Assembly (NCBI GenBank): GCA_043764135.1
Contig: JAYUKV010000013.1
Coordinates: forward strand, 1 to 21,616
DNA: 21,616 nt
Origin: JAYUKV01 sp043764135
GTDB lineage: Bacteria > Patescibacteriota > JACMRA01
Direction of reading: 5' to 3'
Both the position numbers and the translations under genes were made by a program. Below, one piece after another: positions 1 to 8,200 of this stretch. Numbering within the stretch: position 1 is the stretch's first letter; every line of letters begins with the position of its first letter. The notes under the pieces were generated by a model. It was not told the origin of the DNA and ran no database searches. It was given only the letters and a program-made list of their open reading frames with translations.

Positions 1-2
1 GG

Positions 3-86
3 CAAAAAGAGTATGATGTAAGCGATGAAGAATTAAAGGAGATTATGGAGTATTTCGGATATGGATGGGTTTTTAAAAAGTGTTAA
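3..86 (+). CDS. C-terminal end of a truncated hypothetical protein
   Basis: The window opens inside a reading frame that encodes 27 residues and ends at TAA (84-86). The peptide is acidic then aromatic (ending YGWVFKKC), which looks like a natural protein C-terminus. The other two plus frames close within the first 21 bases. No family can be recognised from so short a piece, and the start lies outside the window. Confidence 0.4.
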   Translation, partial: QKEYDVSDEELKEIMEYFGYGWVFKKC

Positions 87-117
87 GTCTTCAGATAAAC
101 ACATTAAATTAATGAAT

Positions 118-168
118 ATTATAAACCATATTTATAATATCAATCTGTAAATAATTATACAGATTAAT
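118..168 (+). terminator. two adjacent AT-rich hairpins after the partial gene
   Basis: Two perfect 8-bp stems sit in tandem: 118-125 pairs with 131-138 (loop CCATA), and 142-149 (AATCTGTA) pairs with 158-165 (TACAGATT). The second is followed by only a short T-rich stretch. They lie 30-80 bases after the stop of the partial gene and could end its transcript, but the stems are weak and the T tract poor. Confidence 0.3.
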
Positions 169-242
169 TTACAACTTTACTTTATTGAAAGTATTAAAAA
201 TTTAGAATTGATAAAAATATAATCTTGTGTCATATTCAAAAT

Positions 243-482
243 ATGAAAGGTAAAGTTATAGGACTAAAGAAAAAGAAAAACGGTCCCAAATCACTCCACA
301 AAACATCCAAACAAATTTCAGCAACAAAAGTTTTAACTAAATATTCAAGTATAAAAAATGAATTTTCATGCATGTTAACATTTGATGTTATTGATGAACT
401 TCGTGATCTAAAAGTACGTAATAATCTCAGTTATCAAGATTTAATTTCAGAGATGATTGAGCTATATAAGAATAAATTATAA
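243..482 (+). CDS. small basic ribbon-helix-helix-like protein
   Basis: The product is 79 aa if translation starts at ATG 243. An in-frame TTG at 225 would add six residues, but neither start has a clear Shine-Dalgarno sequence. The first half is strongly basic (several Lys runs such as KKKKNG). The second half, from about residue 40 (FSCMLTFDVIDELRDLK) through LSYQDLISEMIELYKNK, follows the strand-helix-turn-helix pattern of ribbon-helix-helix DNA-binding proteins (CopG/Arc/ParD type): a short strand, a helix beginning after the D/P position, a polar turn, and a second helix starting with S. A basic tail on such a fold is common in plasmid partition and copy-control repressors. I infer DNA binding, probably autoregulation. 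No toxin partner lies next to it. A strong hairpin and a terminator follow. Confidence 0.5.
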   Translation: MKGKVIGLKKKKNGPKSLHKTSKQISATKVLTKYSSIKNEFSCMLTFDVIDELRDLKVRNNLSYQDLISEMIELYKNKL

Positions 483-523
483 GTTTGTACTTAAAACTAG
501 AAATTTAAGATTATAAAATAAAA

Positions 524-585
524 TTCAGCTCAAAAGCAATAAAGAACTTTTTTAAATAAACAATTTCAAATGCTTTTGAGCTGAA
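524..585 (+). repeat. 15-bp perfect inverted repeat with a 32-base loop
   Basis: Bases 524-538 are exactly complementary to 571-585 (arms contain GCTCAAAAGC / GCTTTTGAGC). The loop is A/T-only in places and contains a small internal AAAG/CTTT hairpin. The structure directly precedes a terminator hairpin (584-611). The pair could be a stable 3' end of the upstream small-gene mRNA, or a small RNA ending at that terminator. Confidence 0.5.
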
Positions 586-611
586 AACTCGTATTAAAGA
601 GTTTTATTTTT
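584..611 (+). terminator. intrinsic terminator
   Basis: The stem AAAACTC (584-590) pairs with GAGTTTT (599-605), with an 8-base loop, and is followed by ATTTTT. It probably ends the transcript of the ribbon-helix-helix gene together with the upstream inverted repeat. Confidence 0.6.
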
Positions 612-710
612 GAATAATGACACTATCTAACGAACATGTTTTATTCACCAATTGCATTAATTAATATTTTATGATATAAACTAAAATAGTTTATAGCATA
701 GGTAAAATCA

Positions 711-1148
711 ATGACCGCAATCACACTTTCTATCCCAAAAACAAGATTTAAATTACCAAAATTTAAATTTCCGCTTACTCAAGAAGAAATGCTCGTAATT
801 GGACTTTATGCATTTTTATCTAAAGCAATTAACGGCTTTACAAATGATGGTATTCGTACTTTATTGACTGTTGCATTGATTGTATTAATGTTTTGGGATA
901 TAAACATTATGGTAAGATATTCCAGAACAGACAAAATGACAACTGGTAAATATTCAAAAAGTGATAACAAGTTCTTCTCCCCGAACTTTATCAATGATTT
1001 GATGGTTGCTTTGCCTTGTGTTTTTCTTGGAGATTTAACAGCTTCGTTGTTATTAGCACAATATGGAACTTTTGGACTGTATGCAATCTCAGTCAAGCTT
1101 ATAACCAAACTTTTACTTAGATATCTATACTTCCGTGTATTTATCTAG
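711..1148 (+). CDS. small polytopic membrane protein (paralog of the broken gene at 17063)
   Basis: The 145-aa product has a short basic amphipathic N-terminus (residues 8-20, TRFKLPKFKFPLT) and then about four hydrophobic segments (roughly 26-43, 50-66, 97-115 and 120-138). The middle loop is polar and Lys/Ser rich (TTGKYSKSDNKFFS). I do not recognise the family. The same architecture and many identical positions (KFPLT.EEM.VI; NKF.S.NF..DL; a basic C-terminus) occur in the reading frames at 17063-17487, so this is a small family with at least two copies in this replicon. The gene stands alone: a terminator lies before it (584-611) and a strong one after it (1161-1199). The ATG has a weak upstream GGTAA. 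Integral inner-membrane location is the only inference I would make. Confidence 0.7.
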   Translation: MTAITLSIPKTRFKLPKFKFPLTQEEMLVIGLYAFLSKAINGFTNDGIRTLLTVALIVLMFWDINIMVRYSRTDKMTTGKYSKSDNKFFSPNFINDLMVALPCVFLGDLTASLLLAQYGTFGLYAISVKLITKLLLRYLYFRVFI

Positions 1149-1160
1149 AGTATGATCTCT

Positions 1161-1199
1161 TTAGCTTCATAACATAATGTTATGAAGCTAATTTTTTTT
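1161..1199 (+). terminator. strong intrinsic terminator
   Basis: A 13-bp stem (1161-1173 with 1179-1191, arms beginning TTAGCTTCAT) with a loop of about 5 bases is followed directly by eight T (1192-1199). It ends the membrane-protein gene 711-1148. Confidence 0.85.
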
Positions 1200-1209
1200 A
1201 AATAAATCA

Positions 1210-1233
1210 CCCTGTTTGCAATTGCAAAAAGGG
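1210..1233. repeat. palindrome of unknown role
   Basis: A perfect 14-bp palindrome (TTTGCAATTGCAAA, 1215-1228) is flanked by CCCT and AGGG, extending the hairpin to 1210-1233 with one mismatch pair. It lies between two convergent genes and has no T tract on either strand. It could be an operator or a decayed terminator. Confidence 0.3.
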
Positions 1234-1283
1234 TTAGTACGAATTAGAAATTTAATACATGTCGTGGTCTTCCATCATCATTG

Positions 1284-1316
1284 CAATAAAAAATATCCAC
1301 TAACTTTTTTTAGCGG
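1284..1316 (-). terminator. intrinsic terminator of the minus-strand GHKL gene
   Basis: Read on the minus strand, CCGCTAA (1316-1310) pairs with TTAGTGG (1303-1297), including one G-U pair, and is followed by ATATTTTTTATT. It lies about 50 bases beyond the stop of the gene at 1368-1913. Confidence 0.6.
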
Positions 1317-1367
1317 GTTTCTAAAAAAAACATACTGACTGTTATCTAAATTGTCTGAGAATTATGA

Positions 1368-1913
1368 TCAATCTGTTAAAACAATTCTTAAGCCAGTGAT
1401 TGTTAAACCTTTTTCATTCTCTCCTATGTAGAAATATGAACATTGAGGTTTATCATCAACCAAGTCAATCAATTTTAAAAGACCATGCCCTGCCCCTCCA
1501 TGAGTGTTAAAACCTAGCAAGGCCTTATTACTTAGTGTTGGGTATTGATTCTCAATATTAGTATCTAAAAAATATTTGAATAATATTGAATCAGAATATT
1601 TCAGACCGTTATTACATACATAAATTTCAATGTATTGCTCTTCAATCATAATAGAATATTGTATAAACGGAGTCTCTTCTAATGATGTTGCATCTACAGT
1701 ATTTTGAAGTGTTTCATGTGCAAAATCTATAACATCATACAAATCATCGTTAGTTATACTGGATGAATTTAACAATATTGCTTTTATCTCTTGCATCAAA
1801 GAAGAATGTAAATTCCCATATGAATCAATAACAGCATTGTTACCGAATTGAGAACAACTAATCCTTTGCGATCGCTTAATTGAGATTGGGTCTAACTCAA
1901 TAGAATAATTCAT
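1368..1913 (-). CDS. stand-alone GHKL (histidine-kinase-type) ATPase domain protein, with an altered D-box
   Basis: The 181-aa protein carries the ATP-binding core of the GHKL fold in canonical order. An N-box lies at HETLQNTVDA (E67, N71, D74, A75). The degraded second motif is VCNNGLKYSD, where the adenine-contacting Asp of D-x-G is Asn101 followed by NG. A glycine-rich lid motif follows at HGGAGHGL (138-145). There is no histidine phosphoacceptor domain, sensor or transmembrane segment, so it resembles the anti-sigma or stand-alone HATPase type rather than a full sensor kinase. The D-to-N change suggests weakened or altered nucleotide binding. The start has a good GGAG nine bases upstream. 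The gene is divergent from the AAA+ gene across a 165-base region that must hold both promoters. Two further GHKL-like domains lie in the giant protein downstream, so a shared partner or regulatory role is plausible (inference). Confidence 0.7.
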   Translation of the reverse strand: MNYSIELDPISIKRSQRISCSQFGNNAVIDSYGNLHSSLMQEIKAILLNSSSITNDDLYDVIDFAHETLQNTVDATSLEETPFIQYSIMIEEQYIEIYVCNNGLKYSDSILFKYFLDTNIENQYPTLSNKALLGFNTHGGAGHGLLKLIDLVDDKPQCSYFYIGENEKGLTITGLRIVLTD

Positions 1914-2000
1914 TTTTTATACTCCACTAAGGTAAAAGTCTATATCTCATTAGATCATATAAATTGATTACAGTCAATTTATATAGTGAATAAATGATAT

Positions 2001-2029
2001 TTGACATTGAACTATAACTGTGTTACATA
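2001..2029 (+). promoter_or_regulatory. likely sigma70-type promoter of the AAA+ gene
   Basis: A perfect -35 TTGACA (2001-2006) is followed after 17 bases by TACATA (2024-2029). The -10 is a poor match but is preceded by TG at the extended -10 position (2021-2022). It would start transcription about 40 bases before the ATG at 2079. The same short region must also serve the divergent gene 1368-1913. Confidence 0.55.
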
Positions 2030-2078
2030 CTAGAAAGTTCAATCGAACTAAATCACTCATAACAGTAGAGAATTACAA

Positions 2079-3920
2079 ATGAAAATTCCAGCATGGCTTT
2101 CAAATTTTAGATCAACAGCTACTTCACAAGAGCTAGAAAATCAAACTACACCTGTTAAATTTCATCATGAAGATTCATGTATCGACATGACTGATGATGG
2201 TAATACTTTTACTATCAAACAAAAAAAGAATGAAGCAATTAGGCCCAAAATTAGGCTATTTACTGAAGTTGATACTGAAAAACAGGTCCTCGAATTCTTT
2301 GATGTTGAGTCCGACGATATTTATTATATCGACCAGCCAGATCTAAGAAGGGACAACTTTTCCGAGATGGATAAAGTTATTCCAGTATTTAGCTCAGAAC
2401 ATGAAGCTAAAGCATGCTTAGAAAATTTATCTGACTATCGATCGTTGTTAGAGTTTAAAGGTATCGAGTTCCTACAATCTAGCAAATTAACTTTAACATA
2501 TCCATTGAGTTTTCTTCAGCAAGTATATAACTTAAAAGCTGGACAGGATGATTATGTAAGTAGTTTTTTTGAACCAAAAACTGTTTCGTTTAAGGAAGTC
2601 ACTGCTTTTATTAATTTTTTTGACTCAGATGACAAGCAAAGTATTTACCAAGCAACATTAAATAGTCGATCAGCTGTTGCAAGTGCTCTATCAGAATCAC
2701 CTTCTAAAAAATCAAAACCAGAAGAAAATGAAGATCTTGAGTTTGCATTAGATTTGAGCACTCCTGCTTTTGAAGGTTATTTGGGTTACAATGAACTAGT
2801 TGGTAGCTCTAAGTCTATGGTAAACCGTTTTTTAAACGGTGCAAATCTTGCTCGTTATAGCAAAAAACCTCAAAAAGACAAACTCTCCATTCTTTTGTAC
2901 GGACCTCCAGGAACTGGTAAAACTCAGTTCATGATTGAACTGTACAAATATGCAACACAACTCATCCAATCAACCCACCAATCCAAAAAAACTGTTAAGC
3001 TTTTCAAACTTGCAAAGACTGATTTTGGATCTGAATATCACAATAAAAGTGAGAACAACTTGCAAGCATACCTCGACAAAATCGAAAAATATCTAGATGC
3101 AAATGAAAACAATTTTGCACTTTTCTTTATTGATGAGGTCGATGAAATTGCTGCTCAAAGAGTTCAAGCCAGAAGCGCATCAGACAAGAGTGACAATAGT
3201 ATTATCACTATTTTGTTGAAGTGCTTAAGCGATAAACGTAAGCTTCGACGCACAATTTTTGTTTGTGCAACAAACTTCTACGATAATCTTGATAATGCAT
3301 TTAAGCGACCTGGTCGATTTGATCAGACTTACCACATGGGCTACCTCAATTGCTCTGATTCAATTGAAAAGTTATTCTATATTAACCTGGAATCAAAACA
3401 GTTTAACCTAGAAACCAAACCTTCTCAATTCAAACAAACAATTACAGCCCTATCTCAACTTATGGCTCAGACCCAAACTTCAACACCAGCTGAAATCGCT
3501 TCGATTATTGATCATATCAAGACACGAATTGATCAGCGAGTTGAGGAAATGGAGAGCTCTATCCTTGAGCAACTAAAAGCATTTGAAGAAGAACACGATC
3601 TTCAATTCGCACAAAGCCAATACTTAACTATTGTAAATGACTTGTGGCAAATCGAGGATATCATGGAAGCATTTTATGCTACTTATCCCAAGATTGCACA
3701 ACAAGCCAAAGCACTAAAACAAACCCAGGTTGCTACTCAGCAAACAGATGATTCTGATTTTCAAGAAGCAGGATATTTCCTTACACCTCTTGATGACTCA
3801 GAATTCCCAATCTATGAGATTGAAGCTAATCCAGTAATGCAGATCAAACTAGCTATTGGAGGTGAATATGTCGCTTCCAAACAAGTACGCAACCAACTCC
3901 TCTCAGCGCTACCAGTATAA
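2079..3920 (+). CDS. AAA+ ATPase with a unique N-terminal region
   Basis: The 613-aa protein has a complete AAA+ module: Walker A GPPGTGKT (275-282), Walker B FFIDE (349-353; D352 and E353), a sensor-1 Asn in ATNF (N399), and RPGRFD (410-415), which carries the arginine-finger residues typical of the classical AAA clade (FtsH, Cdc48, spastin and BCS1 types). Residues 1-240 match no domain I recognise and probably form the substrate- or partner-binding region. A charged linker (about 205-225) separates the two. Residues 430-560 are helical and rich in Gln and Glu (lid plus coiled coil). The 50-residue C-terminal tail is acidic. There is no transmembrane segment and no protease motif, so it is not FtsH. 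A terminator follows (3948-3981), so it is not strictly co-transcribed with the next genes, although they share its direction. I infer ATP-driven remodelling, possibly of the giant protein or its substrate. Confidence 0.9.
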   Translation: MKIPAWLSNFRSTATSQELENQTTPVKFHHEDSCIDMTDDGNTFTIKQKKNEAIRPKIRLFTEVDTEKQVLEFFDVESDDIYYIDQPDLRRDNFSEMDKVIPVFSSEHEAKACLENLSDYRSLLEFKGIEFLQSSKLTLTYPLSFLQQVYNLKAGQDDYVSSFFEPKTVSFKEVTAFINFFDSDDKQSIYQATLNSRSAVASALSESPSKKSKPEENEDLEFALDLSTPAFEGYLGYNELVGSSKSMVNRFLNGANLARYSKKPQKDKLSILLYGPPGTGKTQFMIELYKYATQLIQSTHQSKKTVKLFKLAKTDFGSEYHNKSENNLQAYLDKIEKYLDANENNFALFFIDEVDEIAAQRVQARSASDKSDNSIITILLKCLSDKRKLRRTIFVCATNFYDNLDNAFKRPGRFDQTYHMGYLNCSDSIEKLFYINLESKQFNLETKPSQFKQTITALSQLMAQTQTSTPAEIASIIDHIKTRIDQRVEEMESSILEQLKAFEEEHDLQFAQSQYLTIVNDLWQIEDIMEAFYATYPKIAQQAKALKQTQVATQQTDDSDFQEAGYFLTPLDDSEFPIYEIEANPVMQIKLAIGGEYVASKQVRNQLLSALPV

Positions 3921-3947
3921 CAAATTGTTATACTAACAAGTAACCAT

Positions 3948-3981
3948 ACACCCTTACTATTTTTAGTAAGGGTGTAATTTT
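3948..3981 (+). terminator. intrinsic terminator after the AAA+ gene
   Basis: A perfect 12-bp stem ACACCCTTACTA (3948-3959) / TAGTAAGGGTGT (3964-3975) with a 4-base T loop is followed by AATTTT. It lies 27 bases after the AAA+ stop codon. Confidence 0.85.
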
Positions 3982-4080
3982 AGATGTTTTATTATAACCA
4001 TTTTAATCTTTATTTGCATAAAGTATTCATATATGTTAGCGTTAATTTCTACACTAGTAATACTCCTTGGTAATTAAGAG

Positions 4081-4974
4081 ATGATTAAACTTACAATTCA
4101 AAGCTTACCAGACGGTAACACAATCGAATTAATAGTTAGTTATGAGAATGTAGGTGATGTAAATGCATATTTATGCGAAACATTTTTTAAATTCAAAATT
4201 CTAAAATACCAAGCATTAACAACCTACGATCAAGAAAGAATTTATCATGATCATAAAGACTTTTTAAAGACCAATGGCTTTCTTGTGTTTAAAGATAATA
4301 CATTCTTTGTTTGTTCAAGTCTGTTTATCCTCTGTTATGGAGATCAATTAATCAATACTGCAACAATTGTGCCTATGGTTGATGGAGAAGTAAATATTGC
4401 TAATCTTGAAATACTACAAGATTGCTTGCAATATAACCCACAATCAGTACATCTACTTCGCCTACATTGTATTGACCAGAACAAGAATCCAAGTGATATA
4501 TTTTATCAAGATAAGTCTCTTGCAGATCAAGTTTTTAAAGATTTAACAGCTCGAGACAACAACAATAATTTAATCACTAGCCATAGTCAATGGACCTATA
4601 AGAATACTTCAAAGTCTAGATCTATTGAATACTTTCTAGACCAAAATGTTGAATATTACCACAGTCTTAATTTTTACAACGAGCAATTAAGAAACACAAC
4701 ATGGAGAGCTAAGCAGTGGATAGATTTGTGTGACCACACAATCAGAACTTTTGTCGAATACATATTATCTTGTGATATGTACAAAATGAATTTACCTCTT
4801 ACGATGGAACAATTAGATATCATCGAACAAGACAAAAAACTAGAATTCCCAATCCTAGATTATCAAAGCGTAGTTCATCTAATAATCCTACCAATGTTAG
4901 AAACAACTAACCAACTTATCCTTTATCCCACTAAGCACTATACAGTGCTTATATTTTTTTTCATAAATTTTTAG
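4081..4974 (+). CDS. hypothetical protein; frame runs through its own terminator
   Basis: The 297-aa product has no family I recognise. It begins with a short beta-rich stretch (MIKLTIQSLPDGNTIELIVSY, residues 1-21) and a mixed hydrophobic middle with several Cys. It then becomes mainly helical and polar, including a long helical region with Trp and Tyr (about 205-240). No signal peptide or catalytic motif is visible. The last ~15 codons (from CCC ACT AAG CAC onward) are made of an intrinsic terminator hairpin plus its T tract, giving an unusual tail TVLIFFFINF; the TAG lies beyond the terminator. Either the original stop was lost by a nearby mutation or frameshift, or transcripts end before the stop codon. 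It sits between the AAA+ and giant genes in the same direction, so a role in the same system is plausible but unproven. Confidence 0.6.
   Translation: MIKLTIQSLPDGNTIELIVSYENVGDVNAYLCETFFKFKILKYQALTTYDQERIYHDHKDFLKTNGFLVFKDNTFFVCSSLFILCYGDQLINTATIVPMVDGEVNIANLEILQDCLQYNPQSVHLLRLHCIDQNKNPSDIFYQDKSLADQVFKDLTARDNNNNLITSHSQWTYKNTSKSRSIEYFLDQNVEYYHSLNFYNEQLRNTTWRAKQWIDLCDHTIRTFVEYILSCDMYKMNLPLTMEQLDIIEQDKKLEFPILDYQSVVHLIILPMLETTNQLILYPTKHYTVLIFFFINF
4932..4960 (+). terminator. intrinsic terminator inside the end of a coding frame
   Basis: A perfect 8-bp stem TAAGCACT (4932-4939) / AGTGCTTA (4944-4951) with an ATAC loop is followed by TATTTTTTTT. It lies wholly upstream of the stop codon of the 4081-4974 reading frame. 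Confidence 0.75.
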
Positions 4975-5063
4975 TAGGAAATTCACAAAATCTATAAGAT
5001 AGAATCAGTATATATAAACAAATGTCTTACTTAAATATTCTTAAAAAAATACAATAAAAAGGT

Positions 5064-5081
5064 TATAATTTTGAGTATAAT
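5064..5081 (+). promoter_or_regulatory. two candidate -10 elements upstream of the giant gene
   Basis: Two exact TATAAT hexamers occur at 5064-5069 and 5076-5081, after the terminator of the previous gene and about 140 bases before the giant gene. No good -35 is present at the right distance from either, and the region is very AT-rich. This is suggestive only. Confidence 0.35.
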
Positions 5082-5125
5082 AAGTAATACAAAAGTGTTA
5101 TTTTAATAAATTTAATTACCAATAT

Positions 5126-5194
5126 ATGATGTTTCGAACATACCTCGCCATTCGGCCACTCCTTTCAACCCTGAAAGGAGAATTTCTAAATTAA
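5126..5194 (+). CDS. possible 22-aa leader peptide ahead of the giant gene
   Basis: From two consecutive ATG codons (5126 and 5129) a short frame runs to TAA at 5192-5194 and encodes 22 residues (basic and hydrophobic, starting MMFRTYLAIRPLL). It has no clear ribosome-binding site. The GC content of this stretch is visibly higher than its surroundings, and its second half overlaps a perfect hairpin (5159-5180). It may be a translated leader that controls the giant gene, or chance. Confidence 0.25.
   Translation: MMFRTYLAIRPLLSTLKGEFLN
5159..5180 (+). promoter_or_regulatory. perfect hairpin containing an AAAGGAG sequence, in the giant-gene leader
   Basis: CTCCTTTCA (5159-5167) pairs perfectly with TGAAAGGAG (5172-5180) across an ACCC loop. 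The 3' arm holds a consensus Shine-Dalgarno sequence that the stem would mask. No T tract follows, so it is not an intrinsic terminator. A start-stop pair ATG-TAA occurs at 5201-5206 and the giant gene starts at 5217, both farther than normal from the AAAGGAG. Confidence 0.45.
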
Positions 5195-5216
5195 CGGGTC
5201 ATGTAAAGTTGTCTAA

Positions 5217-8200
5217 ATGCGATTTATTAAGTATAATCTACACAATAAAATACAAAAATCAAAACAAATGGAAGACCACTACGAGCTTAAAGGACAAAAT
5301 GAGTATATAGGCTTTATCGGTATTGTTGATTTTTTAACTCAGCAAGGTATTGATAATTCAGATATAAGAACAACACTTGATTCTACTATAGTTAATCAAA
5401 GTGATATTGTAAGTGATTTTATAAACAATACAGAAATTGATAATTACTTACAAGATAATGGATATATCACAGACCAAACAGTTCTAAACTTCGGCTTTAC
5501 TAATATACTAGAATTCTATAACGAGAAAAAAAGACTAGAGTCACTAGGAGTCAATTGGTCCAACCCAGATGATAAACGTAAACTCTTAAGCTCCTACTTT
5601 GATTCATATAAAGCAATTAACACCCTTGCCAATCAACAACACACAGGCTCAAAAGTAACATCAACCTCTAAAGAATTAATTCAAAATGCTATCGATGCAA
5701 CAGTTCAAGCTTTAAACCCTAATATTGACCCGATTGGAAAATTTGGAATGGGTGCCAAAACAATGCTAGGCTTATTAACAAAAAAAGGTGAATATATTCT
5801 ATACAATTGTAATGTTAAAGGAGTTAACAAACAGTTACTTATATACCAATCCTCAGATAAACTACAAGATATAATCATATCTGATCAAACAGACTTTATT
5901 GCTTCAAAAATTCCTAATTTCAAACCAAAACAATCAAAAGGAAGTCAAGTCACAATCCACCTTGAATCTAATAATGATCAAGAGACAATTACTAATGCTG
6001 TTGAAGCCTTTCAATACAATCCAAATGTAAATATTTTATCAGTTGTCAATGACAAATATGCAAATCTTTACGAACAACCAAAAAATACAGAAGGTTTTGT
6101 ATTTATAGAAGCAAGTGATGGTGATATTAATATTACTGATGAGGGTGACGGATTCGATCCAATAAAAGTGTTTTCTACTTCAACCAAGAACAGCAGTGAA
6201 AGAAATCTGATCGAGTTTAAACAAGACTCCAAAGCCTTTATTGACCCTAATTCAAAACGTGCCATTACAATGCTTCTTCAAGACACGGTCCTTACTTATG
6301 AAGACATTCCAAAAGAACAACTAGAGCTATACAATCCAGAAACACTGACAACAGGAATTGTAATGGATAACAAAAGCTATCTAGGAACTTCAGAAACCCG
6401 TTCCAACTGGCTTATAAATGAAAATTCTATTGCATCTCTTGAATTCTCAATTGCTAATTTGATAGATAGCTCAGACAACCAAGCTCCGATAATCAACACA
6501 ATATATCTGTGGGTCTCCAATCAAGATAAAGCCAAAAAATCACAACTCCAACCAATTATTAACTTACTAAGAACAAAAGTTGAAAGTTTAATCTCAGATC
6601 CCTCAATTACAACCTTACCTAACACTCAAGAATTTGCTCAATTCCAGACCCGTACCGACAAGATCACATTTTTACACCCAGATCTTATCCAACAATACAA
6701 CCCATCTACTATTGAAGGTTCGTATGTTTATGATACTACAGATGGGTATAATATATGGTCCGTTCCAATGTCCAATCGTATTAATGATGTAGAGAACAAA
6801 CTTTCAAATTACAATATTGAGGATCTTCTTGAGATTAATGACGGTAAAAGGCTTGAGCAATTAGGCCTACTTAGAGTATTTAAAATAGATAACATCCAAG
6901 TTCCTCAGATCTGGATAGATGATGAATTGATTACCATTCTTAATGAAACAGAACAAGAAATATCAGCAAACCTAAATGATCAAGAATTAATTGAAAAATA
7001 CAATCGGCTAATCTGGCTAATCAATTCACATCTCAATCCAATCAGAACAGGTTACAAAAACGACCAATTTCCAATTCAATACTTACCAACTTTCTACACA
7101 AAAGAAAAAGAAAAAATTCAAAAAGCTCAACTAGAAGCTAGTCTGAGAGCGAATAAACAAGTAGCTGAACTTCAAGACAAATACCAAATCCAATCTCAAA
7201 AATCACTACAATATATCACCCAGCATTTAAGTAAACCGTTAATAAATCAAGAATCACAAACTCCAATTTTAATATACCCTAGGATTGAAAAATACAGTTA
7301 TGGAGATGTTAAATCTGCTAAATTTGAAAATAATGACTACTCTATTGAATTTAATATAGAAGACTTTGGTAGTAAACAAATCATAGTTAGAATTAGGCTT
7401 AAAAATCAAAAAAAATTGCTATATTTGGAAATTAATGAAACTCATTTGGAAACTATAATTCAACCGAAATATGATTTATCTGGTTATGAAGAAATTCCTA
7501 ACCCAAATCCTGATATATCTGGTTTGTATTACTCTACCTTAGAAGATTTAATAAACTCAGGCAGGCCTCTCAACTTTGCGTGCTTAGATAGTTTAACTAA
7601 AAACCTTCACAACAACGCATCTTTCGAGCAATTGAGCAATCTGTTTACAGAATTACAAAAAATAGAACCTGATTCAAACAATCCCGCTGAAGATGTGGAA
7701 AACATCAATAAAGATAAACGCAAACCAAAAGAAAATGTATTTAGTCCTGCTGATCTAGAGATAATTAAAGATACAGCTCTAATCTCTAAAATAGTTGATT
7801 CTACAATAGTCATTGAAAACAAAGATTTTTTTATTAAATTTGTTAAGTCAGGTATTAAAATACGTGTAAACATAGAATTTGCATCTGGTGAAATTAAATA
7901 TGCTGAGATAGAAAAAAATGAGAATAAATTTCAAGACTTCCTAAATCTTTTTAATGAAGTTGATATCACTAATAACTACATTGAATTCAATCTTGAAAGA
8001 TTTAACCAGCTGAAACAATTAAATGATGATGACAATAATGCAGTCTATTCTTATCTATCTGAAGTCCTATTAAATTCCAATACGGTTTATACTAAAGATG
8101 TGTTTAATGAAAGTAATCTTGCCTCAAACTTAGGTCAATTTAATCCAGCGAGAATTGAAAATGGCCTAAGCACTGTAAGAATTTCTAATAGAGAATTCTA

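Noticed and set aside
243..482. Antitoxin of a toxin-antitoxin pair
   Set aside because: No small toxin-like gene follows or precedes it; the next segment is a terminator and a membrane-protein gene.
1368..1913. Two-component sensor kinase
   Set aside because: No histidine phosphoacceptor domain, sensor domain or membrane segment is present, and no response regulator is nearby.
2079..3920. FtsH-type membrane protease
   Set aside because: The AAA core fits, but there are no transmembrane segments and no HExxH in this protein.
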